Part shown: piece after piece, positions 29,101-38,153 of the stretch
Numbering within the stretch: position 1 is the first letter of the stretch
Layout of the letters: the number at the start of each line of letters is the position of its first letter
From: Borrelia turicatae 91E135
Lineage (GTDB): Bacteria; Spirochaetota; Spirochaetia; Borreliales; Borreliaceae
Length of the DNA: 64,000 bases
Direction: 5' to 3'
Assembly (NCBI RefSeq): GCF_000012085.2
Contig: NC_008710.1
Coordinates: forward strand, 496,001-560,000
Notes under the pieces: generated by a model
What the model was told of the DNA's origin: nothing
Database searches by the model: none
The model's input: the letters and a program-made list of their open reading frames with translations, nothing else
Made by a program: the position numbers and the translations under genes

Positions 29101-30036
29101 GCTAAGCTTGAAAATTTTAAGAGACTTGAAGTTGAGTTAGAGAGAAATAATGAACTGATGAAAGAAGTTTATTATTTCAAGAATAACTTAGAAGAGTTAC
29201 GGGAAACTTTAGCAAGTGAAATAAATCTTATTCAAGGATATAAAGGTGATTTTGAAGGTATTACTAGAGAAATTGGAGACATTAAATCTAAATCATCAGA
29301 TATTATTGAGGTATTTAATGATTTAAAGGTCCATCAAATGGATATTGAGGGAATTAAAAAAGATCTTACTCAATTCCTTGAATTTTATACTTCTTTTAAG
29401 GAGAGGTATAAGAAATTTACAGAATCTTATGATGAAATGCAGATCTACAAAACTAAACTTAAGGAGATAAAAGAAGCACAAAGTAATATTCTTGATAATT
29501 ATGATAGGATTAGTAATAAAGATAGCATATTAAAGTCTACATTAGAATCTGTTGATAAAAATTTTGATTTGATAAATGAAATAGAGAGTAAGATGCATGT
29601 ATTATTTAAAGAGAGTTCTGGGTTTCAGCAGAGTCTTGGTGAGTTGAAAGGAATTATGTCAGAATTATTGGTAAATAAAGATTTATCACAGGAAGTGCTA
29701 AATAATGTTCAAACGCTCAAAGAAATGCTAGGTGAGATTGAGAGCAAGTTGGAACATACTAGAAATATAAGAGAAAAGGTTGCAAAATCTGAGACTCGGT
29801 TAGAGAATTTAAATATTGCTGCGGAAGAGAGAATCAAAACTCTTGGGATTCTTGTAAAAACAGAATCTAAGTATAAAGATAATGTTGGTCTTAATAACGA
29901 AACAGTTAGAGATTCTGTCATTAAACTTATGAGACAAGGTTGGAGTGCCTTGGAAATTTCTAGGGCTACTAAATTATCTATTGGAGAGGTTGAGCTTATC
30001 TTAGAACTTGGAATTATTAGTAAAAGTGATGATTAA
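23149..30036 (+). CDS. Giant membrane-anchored coiled-coil protein
   Basis: About 2,295 residues from ATG 23149 (a GTG at 23131 is also in frame; GAGTGTGGG upstream is a weak site for either). Residues 4-21 are a single transmembrane helix. Almost everything after that is Glu/Lys/Ser/Asn-rich alpha-helical coiled coil, with Pro virtually absent. Residues ~1319-1483 are five tandem 33-residue repeats. The last ~40 residues (around 2255-2295) form a compact module, MRQGWSALEISRATKLSIG then EVELILEL, that resembles the C-terminal segment of SwrB-like proteins (DUF6115 as I recall). It resembles the proteins called SpiroCoCo in spirochaete annotations. Role unknown; a cell-envelope or cytoskeletal scaffold is inference. 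Confidence 0.88.
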   Translation: MIDFVTVLVNLLLVFVILFIYRQYDRRSRALDKIKKFIDIAKDNLEDFIDEKTKEINNLAVDMEAYQRSSIEIIKKIDEVQRKIKDKSNDFAEVEKKIAYHDSMLKELDDMALKVQDNIQRLQVDGKIVDKLSKTLKNFNTQIDSIDSRLSTVFEKFDKTNKENLETIKIESWDKFDNTIKDFSVRMDNLDRELISYQESLVMIEEKKREILDKGNEKLENEFKEFVFKIESSIDNYNKSMEDSFGIYETKYKSIENSLDLIVEQAKTKINDKEDFILTRLNEELQIKFDEVFMYVDERSHQMRDKLEGKLVLIDNEISSLSSVFKDNTYSRLNSLEETIRQEMRQYEEQLADILEQFRVQIESSVGDIYKEYDSKINQFDKDIRDRIESSLKDANSRIESVQGGVRTLLDDLEKDSNKIYVEFKDKVKGDIDSFSENVFSRMNDVGSELELKLSNISTDIQDRIAKLDSSLYSELKEMNEKFVNDYSCLDGSINLKYETLLEALNLKSGELETQLKDKYKNIADKFERDIDDLTIKCDENFSKISEKSDYDYQNFEITSTKLKESISSLNDLLVQDFETLKGDFKSKLSKMSVDINDEVFNLKSHYGEDISEFIKQMEADKLQYEHWQREVGLNLEDIKSHLNKTNEEFLNLIENQRTKGKELSENIFNELSEHIQKKAMDMHTNWKDELIILNKSLLDIKISSEELLLSASSKIDSFEKDVNERLEYVTSKTEDFESSVLDKYKELRDMSYNNSEETLSGIKEFIDNQAEIIHDKIIMMLNGLNEDFSNKEELIKGNIEELDYRLKDFKVGCEDVLNNLRSELDGFIESRMQKVSEIKIDNQKQIDNFLNRISEDILSKRDMLNSEIDNKLNDWQGKLSEISVNIENVLSSGKIDINSIDSEMTLKIKDLKSTFEGLESYYLEKIDEFRNQGNVYADELLKNIMSHFDTDTKDLEESLSKKFATVLERSEEFVKEVDSLLKDKRTDIASFQASIDITIDSLNSRFNDVNREINEKYSKVISDSRGYSETLANKLENEIGYEIENVNRRLTDKIDILSKNMDENLENFKSSFDVSKYQVENFEIKIKDIIEKEELRLGELLREIERQYRVRWDEAIDYKKAIDSDILQLREQFIGVINELKNNIEDKSEFLNDLYKERFKIIENNFEERYSTFFIESEGAISKIRDEIYKILTDNDEHLRAKISEMDLNFEIIDGRSKEILELEEDLRKRIQEDSNNIHHQFDVIKSGLEKEIKDHFDMYMMKATAAIDEEIEKYEHGINEKISALKSIENNFEMIEKNLKDKISEYHNKLDETLDVRYAELEGKYDEKHLLVEKKINEKTNSVEELIANKYAELEGKYDEKHLLVEKKINDKVNSVEELIASKYAELEGKYDEKHLLVEKKINDKANSVEELIASKYAELEGKYDEKHLLVEKKINDKANSVEELIASKYAELEGKYDEKHLLVEKKINEKTNSVEELIANKYAEIDSKYSNMHLDMESRFNACISDLGIELARSSEKMDKEIEEQLKNLGELKLSLSNIEGDVLKLKEDSYHNVSSHLKLLEEDFFKDLKERSDNLKNSLENFVASSDQRIENLERHIIKNLEDKEILMKNFRVEIEQELMLNKESFYSEFNKEFDVRKRDTESKIVVMETNVTNRIDEFIKLVDNRQNNVDSWFLKVKDDMINWQENAYKELEERAGITKRNLDEIKSDVSAIESGLEVVKDGVNQRAKEIFDRLQSDIKDFENRSYLNLKNISDEVQSKVLNIEDFMDFKIKSINDKIDSHIEELATQVEIKFLSQQKDIEDKIIEANDKLEYEFNSMASRLDEEKQNIVSKFLNDTGGFESQVQLMQDDVLKLTEKVNAYRIDIEKTIRENYDSFSSSIREEYTVFENEVKNSLNYSEEEIQALRDSLKVQVNSIESEFKDKYDLMIKGIDDHVSQLKLKVLNYDGELNHFIDEVKDNLIVYKADLREELDSRYAVMSAKLENFKRLEVELERNNELMKEVYYFKNNLEELRETLASEINLIQGYKGDFEGITREIGDIKSKSSDIIEVFNDLKVHQMDIEGIKKDLTQFLEFYTSFKERYKKFTESYDEMQIYKTKLKEIKEAQSNILDNYDRISNKDSILKSTLESVDKNFDLINEIESKMHVLFKESSGFQQSLGELKGIMSELLVNKDLSQEVLNNVQTLKEMLGEIESKLEHTRNIREKVAKSETRLENLNIAAEERIKTLGILVKTESKYKDNVGLNNETVRDSVIKLMRQGWSALEISRATKLSIGEVELILELGIISKSDD
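27103..27597 (+). repeat. Five in-frame tandem copies of a 99-bp repeat
   Basis: Five back-to-back 99-bp units (33 codons each), followed by a degenerate sixth from 27598. Units 3 and 4 are identical, and units 1 and 5 differ at one base, so copies have recently expanded or been converted. The encoded unit begins K/R-Y-A-E-L-E-G-K-Y-D-E and ends V-E-E-L-I-A-N/S. Hydrophobic residues fall in a 3-4-4 spacing, i.e. three hendecads per unit. Copy number may vary between strains. Confidence 0.95.
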
Positions 30037-30048
30037 AGGGATAATTTT

Positions 30049-31596
30049 GTGAAAAATAGATTTGAGGTGGTAAGGACATTACATCCTCTTGAGATAAAAG
30101 TGATTTTAAATTATAAAGAGGGAGATGAAATTTTTGCCTTAAGGCTTGTTGCGGATTTACTTTATAATGAAGGACAATCAAATAAAACAATTGAATGGCT
30201 TGTTTCTAAAGGTATTCTTAGAGAAACTTTTAGAAAACTTAATGTGTTTTATCGCCTAACTGAAAGAGGTGTTGATGCTTTAGCTAATGGTTTAGTTGAG
30301 GAGAGAATAATCAATCTTGTATCTAGAAAAACAGTTCTAGTTGCCAATTTGCCATCAGAGTTAGAAATTGATGCCAGAGATGCTGGTAAGGCATTTGGTA
30401 ATTTATCTAAAGAGGGAGTTCTATCTTTGGGATTAGGTAAAGAAATCCTTGTTAAAGATTTAAATCGTTCTAGTTACAATATAGTTAAAGAATTACTTTC
30501 CAAAGCTCAAAACAGCGATCTTTTAGAAGATGATTTATCTCAGGATGAATTATTAGTCATTTCTAATTATTCTAAGAAAAAAGGCGCTGGTGATGTGTTA
30601 TTTAAGGTGATAGAGAGCTTGGACCTAAAATTTGAATTTTCCAAATTTGGGTTAGAAGTAAAATCTGAACTTGGAAGAAGCAATCTAACAGGTGATGAGA
30701 TTGTAAAGTTGACCCCTGAAATGTTAAAAAATAAAACTTATGAAAATAAAAATTTTAGGGCTTATAATATTCATGTTTCATCTAATAAAACCTTTATTGG
30801 GCGTGCAAATCCTTATTCAGAGTATATTGCTAAAGTTAAGGATAAGCTTGTAAGTCTTGGGTTTGAAGAATTTGATGGTCCTTTAGTCGAGAGTGAATTT
30901 TTTAATAATGATGCTCTTTTTATGCCTCAGTTTCATCCTGCACGTGATATAAGGGATGTTTATTATATCAAGGAACCAAGTTCACTTAAATCTTTGCCCG
31001 AGCCTTATTTTTCTAATGTTAAAGCTGTTCATGAGGATGGTTACACTACAGGTTCAAGAGGTTGGAGATATGATTTTAGCGAGAGTATTTCAAAAAGATT
31101 AGTGCTTAGAAGTCAAGGTACAGTGCTTTCAGCAAAGCAATTAATTGATGCAAAAAATCCTGGTAAATATTTTGGCATTGTTAGGTGTTTTAGATATGAT
31201 CAAGTTGATGCTACTCATGGAGCCGATTTTTATCAAACAGAAGGGATTGTTATTGGAGATGTTAATATTAAAACCTTATTAGGTCTTCTTGAAATTTTTG
31301 CTAAAGAATTGGCCGGTGCTACTGAGGTTAAATATGTTCCTGCTTATTTTCCATTTACAGAGCCGTCAATTGAAGTGCATGTGAAACATCCTGTGCTTGG
31401 TTGGTTTGAGTTAGGCGGGAGCGGTATTTTTAGACCAGAGGTTACAAAACCTTTTGGAATTGATGTTCCTGTTATTGCTTGGGGTATTGGCATTGATAGA
31501 ATGGCTTTAATGCATTTAGGTTTAAGTGATTTAAGGGAGCTTTTTACCCATAATATTGGTGATGTTGTATTGAGGCGAGGAAAAGTCAATGCCTAA
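30049..31596 (+). CDS. pheS: Phenylalanine--tRNA ligase alpha subunit, archaeal/eukaryotic type
   Basis: 515 residues, much longer than the ~330-350 of ordinary bacterial PheS. It has winged-helix-like N-terminal modules (LNVFYRLTERGVDAL around residues 65-79) before the class II catalytic core. Core motifs are FRYDQVDATHGADFYQTEG (motif 2 region) and GIGIDRMALMHLGLSDLREL (motif 3). It starts with GTG 30049 after AAAGGGATA. It overlaps pheT by 8 bp. Archaeal-like PheRS is a known feature of spirochaetes. Confidence 0.95.
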   Translation: MKNRFEVVRTLHPLEIKVILNYKEGDEIFALRLVADLLYNEGQSNKTIEWLVSKGILRETFRKLNVFYRLTERGVDALANGLVEERIINLVSRKTVLVANLPSELEIDARDAGKAFGNLSKEGVLSLGLGKEILVKDLNRSSYNIVKELLSKAQNSDLLEDDLSQDELLVISNYSKKKGAGDVLFKVIESLDLKFEFSKFGLEVKSELGRSNLTGDEIVKLTPEMLKNKTYENKNFRAYNIHVSSNKTFIGRANPYSEYIAKVKDKLVSLGFEEFDGPLVESEFFNNDALFMPQFHPARDIRDVYYIKEPSSLKSLPEPYFSNVKAVHEDGYTTGSRGWRYDFSESISKRLVLRSQGTVLSAKQLIDAKNPGKYFGIVRCFRYDQVDATHGADFYQTEGIVIGDVNIKTLLGLLEIFAKELAGATEVKYVPAYFPFTEPSIEVHVKHPVLGWFELGGSGIFRPEVTKPFGIDVPVIAWGIGIDRMALMHLGLSDLRELFTHNIGDVVLRRGKVNA

Positions 31597-33283
31597 GGTT
31601 GAAATTTATAAGAGTATTTTATTAGAAAAGATAGGAAAAATTTTAACGAAATCTGAACTTGTATCTGTTCTTGAAATGGCTAAGGCTGAAATTTGTGAAT
31701 TTGATACGGTTAATGATAAGATCAAAATTGAATTTAATGATACAAATAGACCTGATTTGTGGTCTTGTGCGGGGCTTGCGCGTCAAATTAAGACATATCT
31801 TTTTGGTCATTTACCTTTGTTTAAGTTTTTTTCAATGGCAGATAATTTGCAAGAATTTTATGGTGAAATTTTGGTCAGTCCTGAAGTATTTAGTATTAGG
31901 CCTTTTATTTTTGGATTTTTGGCCAAAGGTGTGATTTGCAATGAACGAATGCTTGAAACTTTAATTCAGTTGCAGGAAAAGCTTTGTCATAATTATGGAC
32001 AAAAGCGTAAAAGGGTTGCGATGGGGATGTACTCATCAGATTTAATTGAGTTTCCATTAAGTTATACTGCATGTAATTCTGATTATAGATTTATTCCTCT
32101 AGGTATGGATAGAGAAATGTCTATTGAGGAAATCAATAGGGTACATTCTAAAGGAATAGAATATTCAACTATTCTTGCAAGTTTTAATAAATATCCTTTA
32201 TTGTTAGATGATAAGGATAAGGTTCTCTCTTATCCTCCGGTAATCAATTCTCATGATATTGGAGCTTTAAAGGTAGGTGATACCGATTTGTTTATTGAAG
32301 TTACGGGAACTAATCTTGAGGCTACTTTGTTATCTTTGTCAGTGACTGCTTGTGATTTACATGATATGGGTTTTGAAATTTTACCAGTAAAGACCATCTT
32401 TCCTAATGAAACTTTATTTGGGAAGGAGATAATTTGTCCTTATTATTTTCAAAATATGCTAGAGGTTAATGTTGATAATGTTAATAAAATGCTTGGTAGT
32501 AATTTTACGGCAAATAATATGTGTCTTGACTTAAAAAAATTAGGGATATCAGCTTACTTTAAAGAATTAGATAAATTTTATGTTATTCCTCCTGTTTATA
32601 GAAATGATTTTCTTCATGAAGTAGATGTTATTGAAGAAATAATGATAGGTATGGGACTGGATAGTTTTAAGCCAGAGCTTCCCAAAGATTTTACTCTAGG
32701 AAGACTGAGTCAGATAGAAGAGTTTTCAAGAAAAATTAAAAATTTAATGATTGGAATGGGATTTCAGGAAATGATTTATAATTATCTGGGATCTAGGACA
32801 GATTTTATTGAAAAGATGAATATTGAAGGTGATGACTTTTTAAGTGTTGCTAATCCAATGACAGAGGGGTATGAGTATATTAGGGGCTCAATAGTGTCTG
32901 ATTTGCTTAAATCTGAGAGTATTAGTTCCAATTTTCCTTATCCACATAAGATTTTTGAGATTGGGAAGGTAGCTTTAAAAGATTTAAATAGTGTTGATGG
33001 TACTATTACTTATGATAATTTGGCTTTTCTGATGGCTGATAAGGAGTTTTCATTTAATGAGATTAATTCTTTAGTTTCATCTCTTTTTTATTATTTAAAT
33101 ATTGAATTTAAGTTAAGAGAATCAAGTAAATCTCTTTATATAGATGGCAGAGGAGTTGACATTTTAATCAATGACACCGTTTTAGGTGGCTTTGGTGAAG
33201 TATCGCCTTACATATTGAGAAATTTTGGAATTATGGTTCCATGTTGCGTCCTAGAGATTAACCTTAATAAACTTTTAAATTAA
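31589..33283 (+). CDS. pheT: Phenylalanine--tRNA ligase beta subunit, archaeal/eukaryotic type
   Basis: 564 residues, short for a bacterial PheT (~800) but right for the archaeal type, which lacks the anticodon-binding FDX-ACB and EMAP domains. It carries NDTNRPDLWSCAGLARQIK (B5-like) early, the VYRNDFLHEVDVIEEIMIGMG region mid-protein and a class II-like core at the end. Forms the alpha2-beta2 synthetase with PheS. Its start lies inside pheS. Confidence 0.95.
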   Translation: MPKVEIYKSILLEKIGKILTKSELVSVLEMAKAEICEFDTVNDKIKIEFNDTNRPDLWSCAGLARQIKTYLFGHLPLFKFFSMADNLQEFYGEILVSPEVFSIRPFIFGFLAKGVICNERMLETLIQLQEKLCHNYGQKRKRVAMGMYSSDLIEFPLSYTACNSDYRFIPLGMDREMSIEEINRVHSKGIEYSTILASFNKYPLLLDDKDKVLSYPPVINSHDIGALKVGDTDLFIEVTGTNLEATLLSLSVTACDLHDMGFEILPVKTIFPNETLFGKEIICPYYFQNMLEVNVDNVNKMLGSNFTANNMCLDLKKLGISAYFKELDKFYVIPPVYRNDFLHEVDVIEEIMIGMGLDSFKPELPKDFTLGRLSQIEEFSRKIKNLMIGMGFQEMIYNYLGSRTDFIEKMNIEGDDFLSVANPMTEGYEYIRGSIVSDLLKSESISSNFPYPHKIFEIGKVALKDLNSVDGTITYDNLAFLMADKEFSFNEINSLVSSLFYYLNIEFKLRESSKSLYIDGRGVDILINDTVLGGFGEVSPYILRNFGIMVPCCVLEINLNKLLN

Positions 33284-33381
33284 TACAAATATTTTTTATT
33301 GATGTAACATTTGGATGAAGTTATATTTAAACATTTTATGTAGTGTATTTTAATGAGTGAAATAGGAGTTGAGGGATATTT

Positions 33382-34359
33382 ATGTTAAAGTTTGAAGTAC
33401 TGGATATAAAAAAGAGTAATAAAAAGGTTTTAAGAACAGAGATGAATTCCATTGAGGATGTAATCATTGTTGGTTCAGGACCTGCGGGGCTTACGGCTGG
33501 AATCTATACTGTTATGAGTGGATATAAGACAGTTATTTTAGAAGGACCTGAGCCTGGAGGGCAGCTTACAACGACTACGGAAGTATATAATTATCCAGGT
33601 TTTAAAAACGGTGTAAATGGAAGAGAATTGATGTTAAATATGAAAGATCAGGTGATCAATCTGGGTGCTATCACTTATCTTGAGACTGTAACATCTATAG
33701 AAAAAAGAGATAATATTTTTTATCTCTTTACTGATAATTATATTTATAAAAGCAAAGCTGTTATTATTGCAGCGGGATCGGTACCTAAAAAACTTAATAC
33801 TCTTAAGAATTCAGATTTGTTTTGGAATAGAGGTATTTCTGTGTGTGCAATTTGTGATGGGCATCTTTTTAAGGGAAAAACAGTTGCAGTAATTGGTGGG
33901 GGTAATACAGCAATCTCGGAAGCTATTTATTTAAGCAAATTATCAGAAAAGGTATATGTTATTGTGAGAAAGGATTATTTGAAAGCTATTGCTATGTTAA
34001 GACAGAATGTTGAAAAATTACCTAATGTTGAGATTTTATATAACTGTGAGGCTATAGAAGTTAATGGAGATAATATTGTATCTATGGTGCAAATTATTGA
34101 TAATAAGAATAATTCTACTTTTGAGTTGAGTGTAAATGGGATATTTGTGGCTATTGGTTATAAGCCAAATACGGAGTTTGTAAAAGGATTTTTGGAATTG
34201 GATGAGGATGGATATATCTCTACTCAAGATCTCGTTAAGACTAGTGTTGAGGGAGTGTTTTCGTGTGGTGATGTTAGTAACAAGCTTTATGCACAGGCTA
34301 TTACAGCTGCTGCTGAAGGGTTCCTAGCTTCTGTTGAGCTGAGAAATTTTTTGGGATAA
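33382..34359 (+). CDS. trxB: Thioredoxin reductase
   Basis: 325 residues. FAD Rossmann motif GSGPAG at 31-36, redox disulfide C155-A-I-C158, NADPH motif GGGNTA (around 173-178) and the C-terminal FAD motif GVFSCGDV are all intact. It reduces thioredoxin with NADPH; spirochaetes such as Borrelia lack glutathione reductase, so it should be central to thiol balance. About 20 residues precede the usual start; an internal Met21 is an alternative. GGAGTTGAGGG lies before the ATG. Convergent with rlmB. Confidence 0.96.
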   Translation: MLKFEVLDIKKSNKKVLRTEMNSIEDVIIVGSGPAGLTAGIYTVMSGYKTVILEGPEPGGQLTTTTEVYNYPGFKNGVNGRELMLNMKDQVINLGAITYLETVTSIEKRDNIFYLFTDNYIYKSKAVIIAAGSVPKKLNTLKNSDLFWNRGISVCAICDGHLFKGKTVAVIGGGNTAISEAIYLSKLSEKVYVIVRKDYLKAIAMLRQNVEKLPNVEILYNCEAIEVNGDNIVSMVQIIDNKNNSTFELSVNGIFVAIGYKPNTEFVKGFLELDEDGYISTQDLVKTSVEGVFSCGDVSNKLYAQAITAAAEGFLASVELRNFLG

Positions 34360-34387
34360 TTAGATTACATTGATTCTAAAAAATATG

Positions 34388-35122
34388 TTAAAGTAAGTTA
34401 AGTTGTCTTTTTATTTCAAATATTAAAATTCCTGTTGAAACCGATACATTCAATGAATCTATTTTGCCTGTAGTTGGGATTTTTACTAAAAAATCTGAAT
34501 TTTCTTTTATTAATTTGTGTATTCCTTTGCCCTCATTTCCCATAATAAGTGCAATTTTGGTATCATTTATTTTTATGGTGTTTATTGCCTTACCTTTGAT
34601 ATCGCTGGCATATATCCAAAATCCATTTTTTTTTAAATCTTTTATTACATTATTTATATTTGGGACTATCAATTTATTAACATATTGACTTGCGCCAGAG
34701 CTAGTGCGTAAGGTGGTTGCGTTGTCTTTTGCACTGCGTCTCTGGCTAGTAATTACAAGATCAATGTTAAATTGTTCTGATGTTCTAAGAATTGCTCCAA
34801 AATTTTGAGGATCTTCTATTCCATCAAGTATTAAGATAAATACATTATTTTTATATTGAAATTTTTCTAAGAATTCTTCTAAATTTTTATCTTGTTTGTT
34901 TGTATTGTTAGATTTAGAAATTTTTAATTTTAATGCAAAACCCCTATGATTGTTGTTGCCAATTATCTTAGCAAGATCATTCACTTTTATTATTTGAGTA
35001 TTATATTCTCTGGCTATTTTTTCAATATTTATGCTTTTTGGACTTATTTTTGAAATGTATAATTCAAGTCCTTTGTTATTTTTTATGCTTTCAATTATTG
35101 AATTGGCGTGTGTAATATACAT
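34388..35122 (-). CDS. rlmB: TrmH/SpoU-family 23S rRNA 2'-O-methyltransferase (RlmB-like)
   Basis: 244 residues. The SPOUT motifs are clear: DGIEDPQNFGAILRTS near residue 99, IMGNEGKGI near 193 and IPTTGKIDSLNVSVSTGI near 214, the trefoil-knot SAM site. An N-terminal L30e-like substrate-binding domain precedes them. RlmB methylates G2251 in E. coli 23S rRNA; the precise target here is inferred. It begins one base after dnaJ and probably belongs to the heat-shock operon. Confidence 0.88.
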   Translation of the reverse strand: MYITHANSIIESIKNNKGLELYISKISPKSINIEKIAREYNTQIIKVNDLAKIIGNNNHRGFALKLKISKSNNTNKQDKNLEEFLEKFQYKNNVFILILDGIEDPQNFGAILRTSEQFNIDLVITSQRRSAKDNATTLRTSSGASQYVNKLIVPNINNVIKDLKKNGFWIYASDIKGKAINTIKINDTKIALIMGNEGKGIHKLIKENSDFLVKIPTTGKIDSLNVSVSTGILIFEIKRQLNLL

Positions 35123-35123
35123 A

Positions 35124-36221
35124 CTAAATTTTATTTAAAGTAACTTTATCAATATCATTAATTTCCTTGCTTAAATCTTCCAGTAGACGAATGGCATTAT
35201 AACTTAGATTTTTAGGAGTTTTGATCTTAATAATCAAAATGAGATTTCCAAATTTTTCTGTATGTAGTATTGGCATGCCCTCATTCTTAATGATGATTTG
35301 TTCGTCATTTTCTGTTCCCTTTGGAATCTTTATTTCAATCTTTTTTTCTGCTATTGTTTGTATTTTTATCTCTTTTCCAAGTGCTGCTTGAGTAAAACTT
35401 ATTGGAAGAGTTGCGTATAGATCTTTTCCATTTCTTTTGAAAATTCTATGGGGTTTGATTGATACTCTTATGTAGAGATCCCCGTATTGTTGATTATCGG
35501 GATTTACGCTGCCTTTTCCTCTCATTTTTATTTGTTGAGAATCATCAATTCCTGCTGGAATCTTAAGTTCTATTGTTTCTTTATATTTAAGGCTACCAGC
35601 TCCTTTGCATGATTTGCAAGGATTTGATATTATTTTTCCATTTCCATGGCATTTGGGGCATGTAGTTGTTACTCTAAAAAAGCCCCCTCCTTGCATTACT
35701 CGGCCACTACCATTACACATGTTGCATATTGAAGGACTGGTTCCTTTTTCAGATTTTTTCCCTAAGCAAGATTCACATAACATATTTCTTGCGATATTAA
35801 TGTTATTTTTATAACCTAAATAAGCATCCTCAAGTGATATTTCTATTTGATATGTTATATCTTGACCCTTTTCATTTTGTCTATTTTTATCTTGTCCTCG
35901 TCTTCCAGTAAAGAATGAATCAAAGATATCTCCAAAATCTTCAAAAATGTCTGAGAATCCACTAAAGCCATTAGAAAACCCACTAAATCCCCCTCCACCT
36001 TCAAAAGCTGTGTGTCCAAATCGATCGTATTGAGCACGCTTATTGTCATCGCCCAAGACCTCATAAGCCTCTGTTGCTTCTTTAAAAATAGATTCAGCTT
36101 CTTTGTTATCTTTATTTTTGTCAGGATGATATTTGATTGCTATTTTTCTATATGCTTTTTTGATTTCATCTTTTGAGGCTCCTTTTGAGAGCCCCAAAAT
36201 TTCATAATAATCTCTTTTCAC
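35124..36221 (-). CDS. dnaJ: Chaperone DnaJ
   Basis: 365 residues with the full type I layout: J domain with HPD (residues ~32-34), Gly/Phe linker (~75-95), four cysteine zinc repeats and the C-terminal client-binding domains. The first repeat is degenerate (C-E-S-C-L-G-K-K) while the other three keep CxxCxGxG. It starts with GTG 36221, whose G is also the last base of the dnaK stop TAG, so translation is coupled. It stimulates the DnaK ATPase. Confidence 0.97.
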   Translation of the reverse strand: MKRDYYEILGLSKGASKDEIKKAYRKIAIKYHPDKNKDNKEAESIFKEATEAYEVLGDDNKRAQYDRFGHTAFEGGGGFSGFSNGFSGFSDIFEDFGDIFDSFFTGRRGQDKNRQNEKGQDITYQIEISLEDAYLGYKNNINIARNMLCESCLGKKSEKGTSPSICNMCNGSGRVMQGGGFFRVTTTCPKCHGNGKIISNPCKSCKGAGSLKYKETIELKIPAGIDDSQQIKMRGKGSVNPDNQQYGDLYIRVSIKPHRIFKRNGKDLYATLPISFTQAALGKEIKIQTIAEKKIEIKIPKGTENDEQIIIKNEGMPILHTEKFGNLILIIKIKTPKNLSYNAIRLLEDLSKEINDIDKVTLNKI

Positions 36222-38119
36222 TATTTTTTATCCTCATCAACAACTTCGTAATCAGCTTCTTTGCTTTCACTACTTGCATTGTTTTGAGCATTGTCTTGAT
36301 TTGATGAACTGGATTGAGCATCTTTGTACATCATTTCAGCTATTTTATAAGAAGCTTGTTGAAGTTCTTCTGTTTTTGATTTAATTAAGGCTATATCTGA
36401 GCCTTCTAGTGCATCTTTAAGTTCCTTTATTTTATTTTCAATAGCTTCCTTGTCTTCACTTGTTATTTTTTCTCCGTATTCTTTTAGAGATTTTTCTGTT
36501 TGGTAAATTAAGGAATTAGCTATGTTTTTTGCTTCTATGCTCTCTTTCAGTTTTTTATCTTCCTCAGCATGAGCCTCAGCATCTTTAACCATTCTCTCAA
36601 TTTCGTCTTCGGATAGTCCTGATGATGATTCAATTCGAATTTTTTGTTCTTTTCCAGTTCCCATATCTTTAGCAGAAACATGAACTATTCCATTAGCATC
36701 AATGTCAAAGCTAACTTCTATTTGTGGAACTCCTCTTGGTGCTGCTGGTATTCCGTCAAGAATAAAATTGCCCAGTACTCTGTTTTGTGATGCCATCTCA
36801 CGTTCACCTTGCAAGACTTTAATGTCTACAGAAGTTTGATTATCTGCTGCTGTTGAGAATACCTGACTCTTTTTGGTAGGAATTGTAGTGTTTCTTTCAA
36901 TTAGCTTTGTCATAACTCCACCAAGGGTTTCAATACCTAAGGAGAGAGGTGTAACATCAAGGAGCACCATATCTTTAGTTTCTCCTGTCAATATTCCACC
37001 TTGAATTGCAGCTCCTATTGCAACAGCTTCATCAGGGTTTACACCTTTATTTGGTTCTTGACCGAATATTTCTTTTACTATTTTTTGAATGGCTGGTATT
37101 CTTGTGGAGCCTCCAACAAGTATTACTTCGTTGATGTCAGAAGCCTTAAGCCCAGCGTCTTTAATAGCCTTAAGGCATGGTTCTTTTGTTTTTTGAACCA
37201 AATGATCTACCATTTGTTCGAATTTTGCTCTTGTGAGAGTGTATTGTAGGTGTTTAGGTCCATTTGCATCGGCTGTGATGAATGGAAGGTTTATTGATGC
37301 TTCTTGAGCACCTGAGAGTTCTATTTTTGCCTTCTCGGCTGCTTCTTTGAGCCTTTGAAGTGCCATCTTGTCGTTTGATAGGTCAATCGCACTGTCTTTT
37401 TTGAATTCGGTAATTAAATGTTTGATGATTTCATCATCGAAGTTATCTCCCCCAAGATGGGTATCTCCATTTGTTGATTTAACTTCAAAAACACCATCCC
37501 CAAGTTCAAGTATTGAGATATCGAACGTTCCACCACCAAGATCATAAACAGCAACTATTTCTTCATTTTTTTTCTCAATTCCATAAGCAAGAGCAGCAGC
37601 TGTTGGTTCATTAACGATTCTTTTAACATCAAGTCCTGCAATCTTTCCGGCATCTTTTGTTGCTTGTCTTTGAGCGTCATTAAAATATGCTGGAACCGTG
37701 ATTACAGCTTCAGTAACCGTTTCTCCTAAATAGGCCTCAGCTGTTTCTTTCATTTTGGTAAGAGTTGCGGCTGATATTTCTGGTGGTGACATTTGTTTTT
37801 TTATATTGGAAATGTTTACACGAGCATCTCCATTTTGTCCCTTTTCTACTTTATAAGGAACCATTTTGATTTCACTTGCAACTTCTTCAAATCTTCTTCC
37901 CATAAATCTTTTTATTGAGTATATGGTGTTTTCAGGATTTGTAACCATTTGGTTTTTTGCTACTTGTCCTACAAGTCGTTCACCTTTGTTTGTGTAAGCT
38001 ACAATTGATGGAGTAGTTCTTCCTCCTTCTGAATTTTGTATTACAACAGGTTTTCCGTGTTCCATTATGGCCACACATGAATTTGTTGTTCCAAGGTCAA
38101 TTCCTATTATCTTTCCCAT
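36221..38119 (-). CDS. dnaK: Chaperone DnaK (Hsp70)
   Basis: 632 residues from ATG 38119. The frame is open 18 codons further upstream, but GGAGGTTTTAT just before this ATG and the family start [17 protein letters not shown] decide it. The nucleotide domain has the [10 protein letters not shown] loop (around residue 190), the substrate domain follows, and the tail is a Ser/Asn/Gln/Glu-rich lid end. It is in the middle of grpE-dnaK-dnaJ, 34 bp after grpE. Confidence 0.98.
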   Translation of the reverse strand: MGKIIGIDLGTTNSCVAIMEHGKPVVIQNSEGGRTTPSIVAYTNKGERLVGQVAKNQMVTNPENTIYSIKRFMGRRFEEVASEIKMVPYKVEKGQNGDARVNISNIKKQMSPPEISAATLTKMKETAEAYLGETVTEAVITVPAYFNDAQRQATKDAGKIAGLDVKRIVNEPTAAALAYGIEKKNEEIVAVYDLGGGTFDISILELGDGVFEVKSTNGDTHLGGDNFDDEIIKHLITEFKKDSAIDLSNDKMALQRLKEAAEKAKIELSGAQEASINLPFITADANGPKHLQYTLTRAKFEQMVDHLVQKTKEPCLKAIKDAGLKASDINEVILVGGSTRIPAIQKIVKEIFGQEPNKGVNPDEAVAIGAAIQGGILTGETKDMVLLDVTPLSLGIETLGGVMTKLIERNTTIPTKKSQVFSTAADNQTSVDIKVLQGEREMASQNRVLGNFILDGIPAAPRGVPQIEVSFDIDANGIVHVSAKDMGTGKEQKIRIESSSGLSEDEIERMVKDAEAHAEEDKKLKESIEAKNIANSLIYQTEKSLKEYGEKITSEDKEAIENKIKELKDALEGSDIALIKSKTEELQQASYKIAEMMYKDAQSSSSNQDNAQNNASSESKEADYEVVDEDKK

Positions 38120-38153
38120 ATAAAACCTCCTTTTGTATTTTTGATTTCTAATA

